Source: Isoetes taiwanensis
Lineage: Eukaryota > Streptophyta > Lycopodiopsida > Isoetales > Isoetaceae
Direction: 5' to 3'
DNA length: 64,000 nt
Assembly (NCBI GenBank): GCA_021234155.1
Contig: JAJEKV010000051.1
Span: 7,290,761 to 7,354,760, forward strand
A program made the translations under genes and the position numbers. Shown one piece after another: positions 11,929 to 21,910 of the stretch. Position 1 is the first letter of the stretch. Every line of letters starts with the position of its first letter. The notes beneath the pieces are model-generated. The model had not been told where the DNA came from and searched no databases. It saw only the letters and a program-made list of their open reading frames with translations.

Positions 11929-11940
<12 letters not shown>
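11727..11940 (+). mobile_element. Probable tRNA-derived SINE
   Basis: The head carries RNA polymerase III box-like motifs: an A-box-like TAGTCTAGTGGTAAC at about 11726 and a B-box-like GAGTTCGAGAC at about 11769. Spacing is about 40 bases, as in tRNA-derived SINEs. A body without coding potential follows, ending in TTAAAATACTATC next to a (CT)n run that may be the tail. A SINE could be mobilised by the neighbouring LINEs. No cloverleaf of a functional tRNA can be drawn, so this is not called a tRNA gene. Confidence 0.45.

Positions 11941-11983
<43 letters not shown>
11933..11983. repeat. (CT)n microsatellite
   Basis: About 50 bases of nearly perfect CT dinucleotide separate the SINE-like unit from LINE copy B. 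Confidence 0.95.
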
Positions 11984-11985
<2 letters not shown>

Positions 11986-13475
11986 GGATGATATGCTTAC
12001 CTTTACTCTGGAGGATGTTCAGGTGGGACTCAAGAGACTTGCTAATGGCAAAGCGGCAGATGCTTGTGGCCTTAAGGCCGAAATGCTTAAATGGGCTGGA
12101 GAAGCGGTTACGAATAGGTTGGTCGACATGTTCAATATGGCTTTGAGAGATGGGTTTCCTAGGTCCTGACAGGTTAATAGGGTTGTGCCATTGCACAAGT
12201 CAGGGGATGTATCTGATCCGGGTAACTACCGTACCATTATGGTTGGCAGCCTTTACGCAAAAATGTATGCCTCTATACTTGAGGGCAAGATAAGCAACTG
12301 GGCAGAGGATCACAATGCTAGAGCAATAGGCCAAGCGGGCTTTAGACCTAAAAAGTCTACAACTGACCATTTGGTCACCCTTCGTGCTATGATGGATTCA
12401 GTGGTGGGAAAAAGGAAACCTTTGTATGCTGTGTTTGTGGATTTCAGCAAGGCCTTTGACATGGTGAATAGGCAAAATCTGTGGCACAGGATGGTAGATT
12501 TGGGCATCCTGATGGGGCTTAGGCATGTGCAACTCTCTTTCCCTTTTGTTGGAATGTGTGATGATGTAGTAGAGAGTAATATGGGAGTTAAACAGGGTGT
12601 CCTTTGTTGCCTACCTTGTTTGGATTGTTCATAGATCAGCTGGAGGGGTGGATAAGAGCACATGGAGGGGATGGTACATCCTTGAATGGGTATGTACTTA
12701 TGCTCTTGCTATATGCTGATGATATTGTGTTGCTATCTCGGAGCATACAGGGGATGCAAAGACATTTGGATGTGCTTGCCAGTTTTTGTGATGCTAAAAG
12801 TATGCAGGTGAATCTGGAAAAGACTAAGGCTGTTGTTTTTGGAGCGAATAAAACAGATCATGTGCAGCTACTTTAAATCAGGAAGATATTGAGGGATGGG
12901 TTCGGAAGAGTGTTCTCACTAAGACATGGAGTATGCCAGCTGTGAAGAAAGAGTACTATCGGACTCAGATGAATCGCACATTGAAGGCAGCGCAGTATCT
13001 TAGTGAACCCATATCTATGAAGCATAGGCAAGCAATTGCGAGGATCCGGTTAAGCTCGCACCATCTTGGTGTGGAGGTAGGGAGATGGGCAGACATCGCT
13101 CATGATCTTAGACACTGTAACTTGTGTAGTGATGGTGTGGTGGAGGATGAGGCTCATATCTTACTTTGTTGCCGTGCTTATTCAGACTTAAGAGTCATAC
13201 ATGGGATCAGTGCTACCTCCCTTGAGGAGTTCTTTCGGTACCCAGGGGCATCCATTGGGGGATATATTGTTGATATTCTTAAGCATATAGATGCTTGTTT
13301 GAAAAATCAGAAGGTACGAGAGATTGAGATAGAGGAGCCCAGTGTGTTACTCTCAGAAGACGCACTGGATGACTTGTTTTATAATTTTGAATGTAACTTG
13401 TAAACGTCTCATAGACCTGGTGGTCTCGAAGACGGAATAATAGATTTCATTTCATTTTCATTTCATTTCTCTCGC
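11984..13475 (+). mobile_element. Non-LTR retrotransposon (LINE), copy B, 5'-truncated
   Basis: This starts directly within the reverse transcriptase: LANGKAADACGLKAEML, VDFSKAFDMVNRQNLW, NMGVKQG, and an intact catalytic LLYADDIVLLSRS at about 12705. A frameshift follows MGVKQG near 12600. A deletion after about 12876 joins the RT directly to the C-terminal domain (12933-13403; CNLCSDGVVEDEAHILLCC). The copy ends with GTCTCATAGACCTGGTGGTCT and an ATTTC-rich tail (13445-13470), as in copy A, so both belong to one family. Identity to copy A is only moderate at protein level, so they are separate insertions and not a duplication. Confidence 0.85.
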
Positions 13476-13807
13476 GTCAGCCACATGCTTGTAAAAAAAT
13501 CTATCTCTCGTCATATACGTCTCTTCCCCTAAATGTATGTATTTTTTTTGGGAGGAGAGGAAAGACAATTGTCTCTCGAAGCTTAACAGCCTCGGTTATG
13601 GGCACAATTTTTGCTGTTTGCCGGATTTTCGATCCTGCATTCATTCCGGCCGACGAACTCTTTGTGGGATAATTCGAGCGTAACGTTCCATTCGGGCGCC
13701 AAATTGTGGGATATTCAAGTCTGTTTTTTTTCTTGGTTCGGCAGTCTATGTGGGATATTTCATTTCTAGTTTTGCCTCTCTACGCTTTCAATTCCGGCCG
13801 CTAAACC
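13476..13807. other. Leader region of small ORF paralogue 2
   Basis: The region shares ordered blocks with 7640-7897 (ATCTCTC, CATATACG, TGTCTCTCG, CTTAACAGC), so it looks like a related 5' region or promoter. TGTGGGATA recurs three times between about 13661 and 13760. Confidence 0.45.
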
Positions 13808-14071
13808 ATGGATCCGGTCATTCTTGGCATGATTGCCATGCTTTTTCGGGCCTTGACACTCGGATTTGCATTCCAGAGATACTGTTTGCAGCTTCTTGCG
13901 CTCAACGAGCTCGAAGACCCAATGACCCTGTTCGATGATGAAGTTTTAGAAGATAACAATGGTTTGTTTTTTTGCGCATCTGCAGCTTTAATGGTAGCGG
14001 GTTCCATATCTAGGGAGCTTCCTTCGGGAGCTTCTAGACCACGAGGAACACTAAGAATGTGTGAACAATAA
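13808..14071 (+). CDS. Small hydrophobic-start ORF, paralogue 2 (87 aa)
   Basis: Starts MDPVILGMIAMLFRALTLG, matching the ORF at 7898 at most positions over the first 33 residues, then diverges into an acidic stretch (ELEDPMTLFDDEVLED) and a second hydrophobic segment. One or two membrane helices are likely. The gene is followed at once by a repeat motif, a hexanucleotide tract and a truncated Gypsy element, so its 3' end may be truncated. Function unknown; the N-terminus resembles no family I can name with confidence. Confidence 0.45.
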   Translation: MDPVILGMIAMLFRALTLGFAFQRYCLQLLALNELEDPMTLFDDEVLEDNNGLFFCASAALMVAGSISRELPSGASRPRGTLRMCEQ

Positions 14072-14146
14072 TCTCGCAAAGTTTATTGATTACACTAAAT
14101 GTTCTTATCCCATAGCCTACGGGCTTCCGTGGACGTTAATACTCTT

Positions 14147-14257
14147 TTATTATTGTTATTGTTATTGTTATTGTTATTGTTATTGTTATTGTTATTGTTA
14201 TTGTCATTGTCATTGTCATTGTCATTGTCATTGTCATTGTCATTGTCATTGTTATTG
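14147..14257 (+). repeat. TTATTG then TCATTG hexanucleotide array
   Basis: About nine perfect TTATTG (TTGTTA) units are followed abruptly by about nine TCATTG units. All six-frame ORFs here are artefacts of the repeat. It directly precedes the truncated Gypsy gag and follows a TTCCGTGGACGTTAA motif, also found in the opposite orientation near 30320, so it may be the microsatellite tail of a non-LTR element. Confidence 0.95.
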
Positions 14258-14500
14258 AAAAGCAATTGTGCTTCGGGTGCTTCTAGCCAGGACATCGGAC
14301 ATATAACTGCCCATTTGTGATGAATGCGGATTTGGCAGAGCTAGGGGGATGGGAGACACCCCCCGGAGAACGACGAAGAAGATGCTCGCGACTACATCTA
14401 GGGTGAGTGCCACATCTTTGCTACTATTGACTCCGAGAATGCTGAGAGTTAGTACCAAGTCATTTCGACGATTGGGAAGGCCCGGGCCAAGTCCTTCATA

Positions 14501-14956
14501 GTGTTGATAGACACAAGGAGTACCCACAATTTTGCTTTGCCAAGGATGGTAGAGATGTTGAAGCTGAAGCCTTTGAAGTCCAAGCCTAGACCGGTTGTGT
14601 TGGCAAGTGGGGCAATCCGAAACATAGCAGGGAAGAGGATCAACTTCGACATAGACTTGCCAGGTATCAATGTTGGAATGGGAGCAGAAGTGATGAACAT
14701 CGGCAAGTATGACTTGATCATAGGCATGGAATACCTTGGACCGACTAGAGCCGTGATTGATTGTGGGAAGCGAAAAGTAACCTTAACGACGCCAGAGGAC
14801 AAGGTCATTGAGATAACAAGTAAAGAAATCACCCCAATCATGCAATGCATGTCTAGTAAGAAGCTACTTAGATGCATAAGGAGCAAGTGGCCTATGTCTT
14901 TAAACTCGAAGTTGACGAGCAAGAGACAGAGGAAGACAAAGAGGCCAAAGCGTTGA
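14501..14956 (+). pseudogene. Gypsy A aspartic protease region
   Basis: The frame shows the retropepsin-like arrangement LIDTRSTHNFALPRMVEML, with a later YDLIIGMEYL. The catalytic triplet normally read as DTG/DSG is DTR here; the homologous element at 46748-47092 keeps DTGSSHNFASPRL. The substitution would inactivate the protease. In an intact element it would cleave the Gag-Pol polyprotein. Confidence 0.8.
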
Positions 14957-15105
14957 GCAAGCTCCCAAAGCCCATAGCCAAGTTGGTGAAGGAATTCCAT
15001 GATTTGTTCCCAGATGAGATCAAGTAAATCCCACCTTACAGAGGAGTCGAGTGTGAAATAGCACTTGAGCCAGGAACGAAGCCAACAAGTAAGGCGCCCT
15101 ACAGG

Positions 15106-15372
15106 ATGTCACCTCAGGAGTTGAGGGAATTGAAGAAGCAATTGCAGGAGTTGCTAGACCTAGGGTTTATAAGACCTAGTGTCTCCCCAGTTGGAGCGCC
15201 AATACTCTTCGTCAAAAAGAAGGATGGAAGTCTCAGAATGTGCATTGACTATCGTCAATTGAACAAGCACGCCATCAAGAACAAATATGCTCTACCTCGA
15301 TCAGATGGTTTGATGGATCAACTGCAGGGAGCAAAGGTCTTCTCTAAGATAGATTTGAGGTCTTGTGTCCAC
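15106..15372 (+). pseudogene. Gypsy A reverse transcriptase, N-terminal part
   Basis: Fingers-domain motifs are intact: [37 protein letters not shown], and KIDLRS at the end. The frame then leaves homology within a few codons of DLRS, where active elements continue G-Y-H-Q-I. The continuation ([21 protein letters not shown]) resumes at 19417. Confidence 0.88.
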
Positions 15373-15399
15373 GATTACTCAGTAGTAGAAAAAAAAATG

Positions 15400-15612
15400 T
15401 GGTTGAAATAGAATATTCTAGATTTTAATCACCATGATGTTTTGAACTTAACCCCTAAAATTGCCATTTAAAAATGGTTGATTTATTGACCTAGTGGTAG
15501 TTTCTTTTTGGGGGGGCTAAAATAGCACATTTCAAATTGTAATCACCATGATATTTTGGACTTAACCCCTAAAAGGGCCATTTCAAATAGTTAATATTTA
15601 GAAGGGAATCTT
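15400..15612. repeat. Two-copy diverged tandem repeat
   Basis: Two units of about 115 bases, each with TTAATCACCATGAT or TGTAATCACCATGAT, then TTTTG and CTTAACCCCTAAAA. The identity is recognisable but imperfect. It lies at the left edge of the insertion. Confidence 0.75.
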
Positions 15613-16850
15613 CAAACAGGAGTAATGCTATACTCCCGTTTAATATGCAACCTTGTTGTTGTATCCGTAGTTCGACATGGCAAAAAGTGAGCCATTTTGG
15701 ATAACCTGTCGACCACCGGTTGGCACTGCCAAGGGTTCCAAGGTTCCTAGAATTCGAAGATGCTCGGCCTTTGTTTGCTGACAAAGCTAACATTGCCGAA
15801 TGTAGTTGGCTATCTCCTTCTTCATGCCATGCCAATAGTAACTACTCCTTATCTTGAATTAGGTTTTCATGAACCCTGCATGGCCAGCTATTGGACTATT
15901 ATGAGTATCATGAAGAATTAACTTCCTTACTCCTGATGCCTCTGGGATGCAAAGCTTGTCCTATGATATAGTAGATTGCCTTCCTTCTTATATCTTTTGC
16001 AAACTTCTCTTTCCTCATCTGACCTTGCTTCCTTGCACAAGATAGCCCAAACTTCGTTGAAATCTTTGCTTGGCGGCAACACTTCTTCAATCTTTTTGCT
16101 GAATTCACTGCACAAGATGGAGATGGCGTTGCAATGCACGAGGGTCCAATGGTCGACGCGACAAAGCGTCGGCAACCACATTTAGTTTGTCTGGCTTATA
16201 GACTATCCCGAAGTCATATTCGTCAAGAAACTTCATCCGTCTTCTTTGCCTCAAATTGAGGAGTGGTTGCGAGTCAGTATCTAACTGAAACCTTCTTCCA
16301 TGCAAATAGTGCCTCCAGATGCGAAGAGCTCTTACCACAGCTAGAAGCTCTTGGTCGTGTGTTGGGTAGCATTGCTCCGCATCATTCATCTTCTTTGAAT
16401 CATAGGCTACTACCCTTCCTTCCTGCATGAGGACTCTATCTGTTGTTATCTTACTTGCATCTGTAGCCACAAGCTTGTCCTTATTGGGATCTGGTAGGGT
16501 GAGCACTGATGCTGTTGTCAAAGCTTCTTTAAGTTTTTCAAATGAAGCTTGGACATTCTCTATCCAATGTGCGACCCACTCTTTTAGCTTCTTATTCTTA
16601 CTGAGATCCGAAAAGAGGATGCCCACTTAGCAAAATCCCTTACAAACTTCCTGTAGTAGCCTGCTAACCCAAGAAAGCTTCTCACTTCGCAGACGTTCTT
16701 CGGAGCCGGCCAATCCACTATGGCTTCTATCTTTGATGGGTCCGTTGCTATTACTTCGACTGACACAACATGTCCAAGGTACTTAACCTTGGTTGTAGCA
16801 AAATGGCACTTAGAAAGCTTGCCAAACAAGCGGTGTCACACTCACCCCAA
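15600..16850 (-). mobile_element. Opposite-orientation Gypsy fragment (RT end, RNase H, integrase zinc domain)
   Basis: On the minus strand the order is RT C-terminus (16584-16829: [35 protein letters not shown]), RNase H (16105-16626: [41 protein letters not shown]), then an integrase N-terminal zinc-domain remnant (down to about 15600). Frameshifts and stops are present. It is closely related to, but different from, the plus-strand copy around 19633-20589, so it is a separate insertion nested in the first. Confidence 0.88.
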
Positions 16851-18226
16851 TTTTTGGTCCACAATTGTTTTTATCTGTTGTTTTATGCTAAAAACAACAC
16901 CAAAATGGCCCCAAAAGTCCACATGGCCCGTTTATCCGGATTTGCACAAAGAGACAGTAGTGTTTTGGCAAAAAAATCCCACCGTGGTTTTTTTGGCACC
17001 TTTTTACTTTCTGGTCAACGTGTCCTTTTTTTCACTATTATTTTTAGCGAACTTTTGTCAACGTGTAGTGTTTTCTTGACTGTTGTTTTTTGGAGGAGCC
17101 ATGCGTTGTTTGTCTTCCACAAAACACATGTAGGTATGAATATTAGTACACGTGAAAAATCGAAAAAAAAAATAGTTTTTCTTTTTTCCTTTTCAATGTG
17201 TGTTGTTTTGTTTTCTCCACTTGTAGATTTTAAGTTGACATTGTTTTCACAAAAGAAAATATGTAATATTCAAAAAATCCACGTGTATTGCTTTAGAATA
17301 ATTGTTGTTTTCAAAGTTATTTTACTAAAACAATATGTAGTTATTAGAAAATAGACACGTCATTTTTTTAAGTAGCTATTGTTTAAGTGTTGTTTTTGCC
17401 AAAAAAAATTAAAAGAAAAACACATGTGGCCTCATCTTTTACATTTACAAAAGAATACGTCGTTTTAACGATAACAATATACTCATATTTTATTTCCATA
17501 TATTACAAATTTTGTTCTTGTTTATTTGCCTTTTGGGAATCGAGCCCAAACAAGTCCATAAGACATAACTAGAAATGGTGCCCAACGTTGCTGAACATAG
17601 CTAAAAACTGTAAATGATACATTCTGGAGCAAATTGTTAAATTAATTTACGTCTTAAAATCACAATTAAGAAGATTTGGCCACATTTTCACTTTTCTTTC
17701 CTTATTTCGTTTTCCTTTTTCTTTTCCATGCTCTTATATTTTATTTTCTTATTTTCCCCCTTTCCACCATTTACTTTTTTTTTTTTTTCCTTTTTCCACT
17801 ATTCTATTTCTACCACCTTCCTTTTACCTTTTTTGGGTTGCCCCTAGGGGGCAAACCTTGGGTTAGGTGGGTTTGTGGCATATTTGGGTATATGCTGGAA
17901 TATACTTAGGATATGTTGGTGACTGCTCCAAACCCATTGTTGTTCCCTGTAAACTGGCGGTCACTTATGTTTTGGATCTTCGATGTTCCAACAGGTAACT
18001 GGCAAAGCAGGGATCGCCGCTCTAATCTGATGAAGAATAAGAACACATCTTGGTTCGAAACCGCTTAGTTAAGAACCATAGCTGCTCTACCATATTGCAC
18101 ACACGACCCAAAATCCAGCTCGAAGCCTGCAGGGAATGAGAAATGGCAAACAAGATCCAGGTGCGTCAGTGCCCAACCCATGCTTACAGAACATTAACTT
18201 GCTTCTGGCCGAATTTAAGGAGATTA
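16851..18226. other. T-rich non-coding interval
   Basis: Dominated by TTGTTTT and long T runs (for example 17770-17790). ORFs here are low-complexity artefacts. At 17829-18005 a block starting GGGTTGCCCCTAGGGGGCAA, followed by the words CTGCTCCAAAC and CGATGTTC, is shared in part with 45655-45790, and its start with 32884-32945. It is therefore a dispersed repeat of unknown type. Confidence 0.5.
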
Positions 18227-19416
18227 AGACCTTGAGTAATGGAGCGAGCGGGTCAGTTACAACAATGGCTAAGTGTCAGGAGATTCTGCTTGATCTAATG
18301 GACTTCCAACATTTATTTTTCTCTTTCCAGGTCTGAATTGTCCTTGGATTCCCAGGGGATGCACTTGTACATAAAGGGAATATGGCATCTGCATTTGGAG
18401 GGTAGCAAAAAAACCCCCTTGTATACGTATTTCTAGAAGGCAATTTGACCCCACTGTGTATAGATATTGCTCTAGATCAGTGCCTAAAAACACCCCTAAC
18501 CCCTAAGTATACGTACGCAAATGGTCCAAAAAACACCCCTTTGTTGAACTCTCATGGGTTATATGCTGATCAAAGGTGAATCCCGCGGGCTTGGATTGGG
18601 AGCTCTTTGTAGGCAACAAGTAAGCCAGAACAAGCCACTATATTGATAAGAACAAAGTTGTGGATTCATCTTCTTGAATGTTGTACACACTTTATCAAGT
18701 CAAAGATGTCGGCCCTATTGCATGCAATCATAGGTTGTACAAAGAGAAAGGTGGAAAGTAAAAAAAATTAGGTCATTAGTTTCCAAACAAGTAAACAACA
18801 ATTTGCATACATCTGGGCTCCTCTTTTGCTACATATTTAGTTATTTGAATGCATATTCTTGGGACGTTATAGTCTCTTTATATGCTTTTGATACTGTCAT
18901 TACCTTGCTCCATTTTCATATTTCTTTGTGTAGATCCACTATATTTGCACATCAAGCGAAATATAAATTATGGTTGGGACACAGGAAACAATCTTATCCC
19001 ATCTTATTTAAAGCAATTAAAGCATAATGCCATAAGCATTCAGCACATTCTGTACCATATGAACTTTGGAATTGTTGAATGGTGAAAGAAATGAAAAGAA
19101 ATTGCAAACTCAATATAGAACACTGGGCAGTATCAAAAATACTTTGGCATATCAACATGAACACCACTTTCAAACTAACAAAATGATCATAAATAGTAGA
19201 TAGTTTTTAAGTCTTAAAGACAGTTGCAGACCACTTGGTTATATATAGTTGGTTTGAACTTGCCGTTTCAATGAATAAGCTATTTAGATTTTCCGCAATT
19301 AATTATTGGAGGGTTGAATGCTTAAGAATTGAAGAGTGTATCCAAATAGAAATATATATACATCTGCAATATTCAAAAAGAAAATGCCTCCAAAAATGAT
19401 GTCATTGTGTCCAACA
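18227..19416. repeat. Dispersed repeat, copy 1 (inverted relative to 41021-42349)
   Basis: Read as reverse complement, this block matches 41021-42349 over its full length, with small indels. Shared landmarks include CCGCGGGCTTGGATTGGGAG, ACTGGGCAGTATCAAAAATA and the end motif TCATTGTGTCCAACAT. No transposase is visible. The sharp right border against Gypsy RT at 19416/19417 defines one end of the repeat. The left border is near 18227, where the two copies stop matching. Confidence 0.8.
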
Positions 19417-20589
19417 TACCACCAAATAAGGATAAAGGAAGAAGATATCCATAAGACCGCCTTTAGAACACGGTACGGGCACTTCGAATTTACAGTAATG
19501 CCTTTTGACTTATCGAATGCCCCGGCAACCTTCATGCGTCTCATGAATGACATCTTCAAGGAGTTCTTGGACGAGTTTTGTCATTGTATTCTTCGACGAC
19601 ATCTTAGTCCACAGCAAGTCCATTGAAGAAGAGTGTTGGAAAAGCTAAGGCGGCATCGGTTGTATGGGAAGCTCTCCAAATGCCACTTCGCAACAGGTCG
19701 AGTGGAGTATTTGGGGCACGTGGTAACATCCGAAGGGATTTCTATGGATCCGTCAAAGATTGAAGCAATAGTTGATTGGCCAGCTCCAAGGAACGTGGCA
19801 GAAGTGAGAAGTTTTCTCGGTCTGGCAGGATACTATAGGAAGTTCGTGAAGGACTTCGCTAGGTGGGCATCCCCTTTATCGGACCTCACCAAGAACAAGA
19901 AGATAAAGGATTGGGCAAAGCTTTGGCTTGAGAATGTCCAAGCCTCCTTTGGAAAGCTCAAAGAGGCTCTAACGACATCTCCAGTCCTCATCCTTCCAGA
20001 TCCGAGCAAAGATAAGCTAGTGGCCACGGACGCGAGCAAGATAGCAACAGGTGCAGTTTTGATGCAAGAAGGAAGGGTAGTCACCTACGACTCGAAGAAG
20101 ATGAGCGACGCGGAGCAACGCTACCCAACCCATGATCAGGAGCTATTAGCCATTGTCAGTGCATTAAGAATTTGGAGGCATTATTTGCTGGGAAGGAAGT
20201 TTCAGTTAGATACTGACCACTAGAGCCTCCAATATCTTTTCACCCAACCTCTCCTCAACCTAAGGCAAAGGAGGTGGATGGAATTCCTTGAGGAATATGA
20301 CTTCGACATAGTGTATAAGCCCGGCAAGCTTAACGTTGTTGCAGATGCCCTCTCCAAGAGACTATTCGAGACGAGAACGCATTGTAATGCTATATCAACT
20401 CTTTCAGTGAGTATGGTAAGAAAATTGAGGAGACATTGCCATCAGATGGAGATTTCAAGGAGATATGGGCAAGTCTCTCTAAGGAGGCAAGAACAGACAA
20501 GGAAAGGGAGGCCTTCAAACATTATAGGAAGGAAGGCAACCTCTTGTACCATAAAGATAAGTTGTGTGTGCCTGAATCGTCAGGAGTAA
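19417..20589 (+). pseudogene. Gypsy A RT C-terminus and RNase H
   Basis: The RT resumes with [16 protein letters not shown] and [17 protein letters not shown]. The catalytic YxDD region is altered: the frame reads [11 protein letters not shown] where VVFFDDILV-type residues are expected. The thumb follows ([32 protein letters not shown]), then RNase H ([45 protein letters not shown]). A stop at 20221-20223 and a frameshift near 19610 break the frame. Confidence 0.85.
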
Positions 20590-21250
20590 AGAAGTTAATT
20601 CTTTATGACACACACAACAACCCAATAGTCGCGCATGCGGGGTTTATGAAGACGTATTTCAAGATTCGAAGTAGCTATTTCTGGCTGAAAATGAAGAAAC
20701 AGATAGCCAGATATATTCGGGAATGCCAGTTGTGCCAGCAGACCAAGGCAGAGTAGCTTCGAATTCCGGGAGCTTTGGAACCTTTGGCAGTGCCGAATGC
20801 AAAGTGGGAAGTAATAAGCATGGATTTTATTACAGGACTTCCTAGGACTCTTCGAGGCAAGGATGCACTAATGGTGATCGTAGATAAATTATCTAAGATG
20901 GCACACTTCGTGCCTTGCAAAACTATGGACACAGCCTTAGACATTGCCGTTCTATTTGTAAAGGAGATTTTTAGACTCCACGGCATGCCTCGAGAGATAA
21001 TCTCAGATAGGGATTCTAAGTTCATGAGTGCATTCTGGCAACATCTATTTGCCACGATCCAGACCAAGCTCTCGATGAGCACGGCCTACCATCCTCAGAC
21101 GGATGGCCAGACGGAGCAGACAAATCGCATCATCGAAGATATGCTCAGAAGCTATGTTGGAATAAGCAATCCAAGTGGGATGATTTCATCCACTTGATAG
21201 AGTTCGCCTACAACAGTACGAAGCAGGAGTCATCGCAGATGTCTCCCTTC
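20590..21250 (+). pseudogene. Gypsy A integrase (zinc domain and catalytic core)
   Basis: The HHCC zinc domain spans about 20607-20750: HNNPIVAHAGFMKT, then CQLCQQTKAE. A stop lies at 20754. The core starts with WEVISMDFITGLP (first catalytic Asp) and continues with MVIVDKLSKMAHFVPC, IISDRDSKFMSAFW (second Asp) and STAYHPQTDGQTEQTNR (Glu region). The DDE arrangement is intact to that point. A frameshift near 21160 breaks the frame. Integrase joins the cDNA to host chromatin. Confidence 0.88.
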
Positions 21251-21328
21251 ATGATCAATTATGGGTACCAGTGCCTAACCCCCGATACTTGGCACAATCC
21301 AGTGTCAAAAATGGAAGTATTCCAGTAG

Positions 21329-21910
21329 ATGTTATCAGATATGCAGCAGTTGGTTGAAGAGGTAAGGGGTTACCTATTAGCAGCAAGAAGTCGACAGAAG
21401 AGTGTAGCCGACAGGCACAGGACCGTAAGGGAGTTCAAGGTGGGCGACAAGGTATGGTTGAAGATCAAGGTGAAGCAAGCTAAGCTTCGCATAGGGAATT
21501 GCAAGAAGCTTGCCCCTAGGTGGGCCGGGCCGTTTAAGATTTTGGAGAAAGTAGGCTCTCAAGCCTACAAGTTAGATCTCCCGGCGCACCTCAAAGTCCA
21601 CAAGGTCTTCCATGTGAGTTTATTGAAAAGGCACGATCCTAACCCTGATGAGGTTTTGGATACTCCAACTTTGTTGGAAATGACAGAGGAGGAAGTTGAA
21701 ATTGTGCCTGAATTACTTCTTGATAAGTCATTCAAGAAGACTAGGAGGTCTCAGTTCCTCCAGTATTTGGTCAAGTGGAAACACTTGCCCGTGGAAGACG
21801 CGACATGGGTATTGAAGCAGGATTTGGAGAAGCAATACCCAGAATTCATGAAGGAGTTTGATGGGCGAGTCGTCTCCGAGCTTGTCGATGCCGACTTGCC
21901 AGGTGGTTAG
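21329..21910 (+). pseudogene. Gypsy A integrase C-terminus with GPY/F and chromodomain-like end
   Basis: The 193-residue frame contains a tether region (VGDKVWLKIKVKQ), the GPY/F-like module (LAPRWAGPFKILEKVGSQAY), HVSLLKRHDP, and a chromodomain-like end (FLQYLVKWKHLPVEDATWV ... LEKQYPEF). This places the element among chromoviruses, which use such domains to target chromatin. The frame is open and well preserved. Its stop at 21910 is the natural end of pol. Confidence 0.88.

Larger units (their letters stand above)
15363..19416. mobile_element. Composite insertion inside Gypsy A RT
   Basis: About 4.05 kb interrupt the RT frame. Contents in order: a roughly 115-base tandem repeat (15400-15612), an opposite-strand Gypsy fragment (15600-16850), T-rich non-coding sequence (16850-17830), a short block shared with about 45655-45790 (17830-18010), and a block shared in inverted orientation with 41021-42349 (18227-19416). 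The 9-mer TTGTGTCCA occurs at both edges (15363 and 19405). Since the 41-kb copy has it too, it may belong to the repeat and not be a target-site duplication. At least two insertion events are needed. Confidence 0.65.
14258..21910 (+). mobile_element. Ty3/Gypsy chromovirus-like retrotransposon A, 5'-truncated and interrupted
   Basis: Pol domains follow Ty3 order on the plus strand. A gag zinc-knuckle remnant (LCFGCF ... PGHRTYNCP, about 14266-14315) is followed by protease (14501-14956), RT N-terminus (15106-15372), RT C-terminus plus RNase H (19417-20400), integrase HHCC domain (about 20590-20756), integrase core (20775-21250) and a C-terminal GPY/chromodomain-like tail (21329-21910). Roughly 4 kb of other repeats split the RT at 15364-19416. 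Stops and frameshifts occur in nearly every domain, so this is a dead copy. The 5' LTR and most of gag are missing; the 3' LTR is not recognised. Confidence 0.9.

Noticed and set aside
14061-14320. ORFs across the hexanucleotide array
   Set aside because: Pure translations of the simple repeat (CYCYCY, LLLLLL, NDNDND).
15363-19413. TTGTGTCCA as a simple 9-base target-site duplication
   Set aside because: The same 9-mer is present at the end of the related copy at 41021, so it may be part of the repeat; left as an open possibility only.
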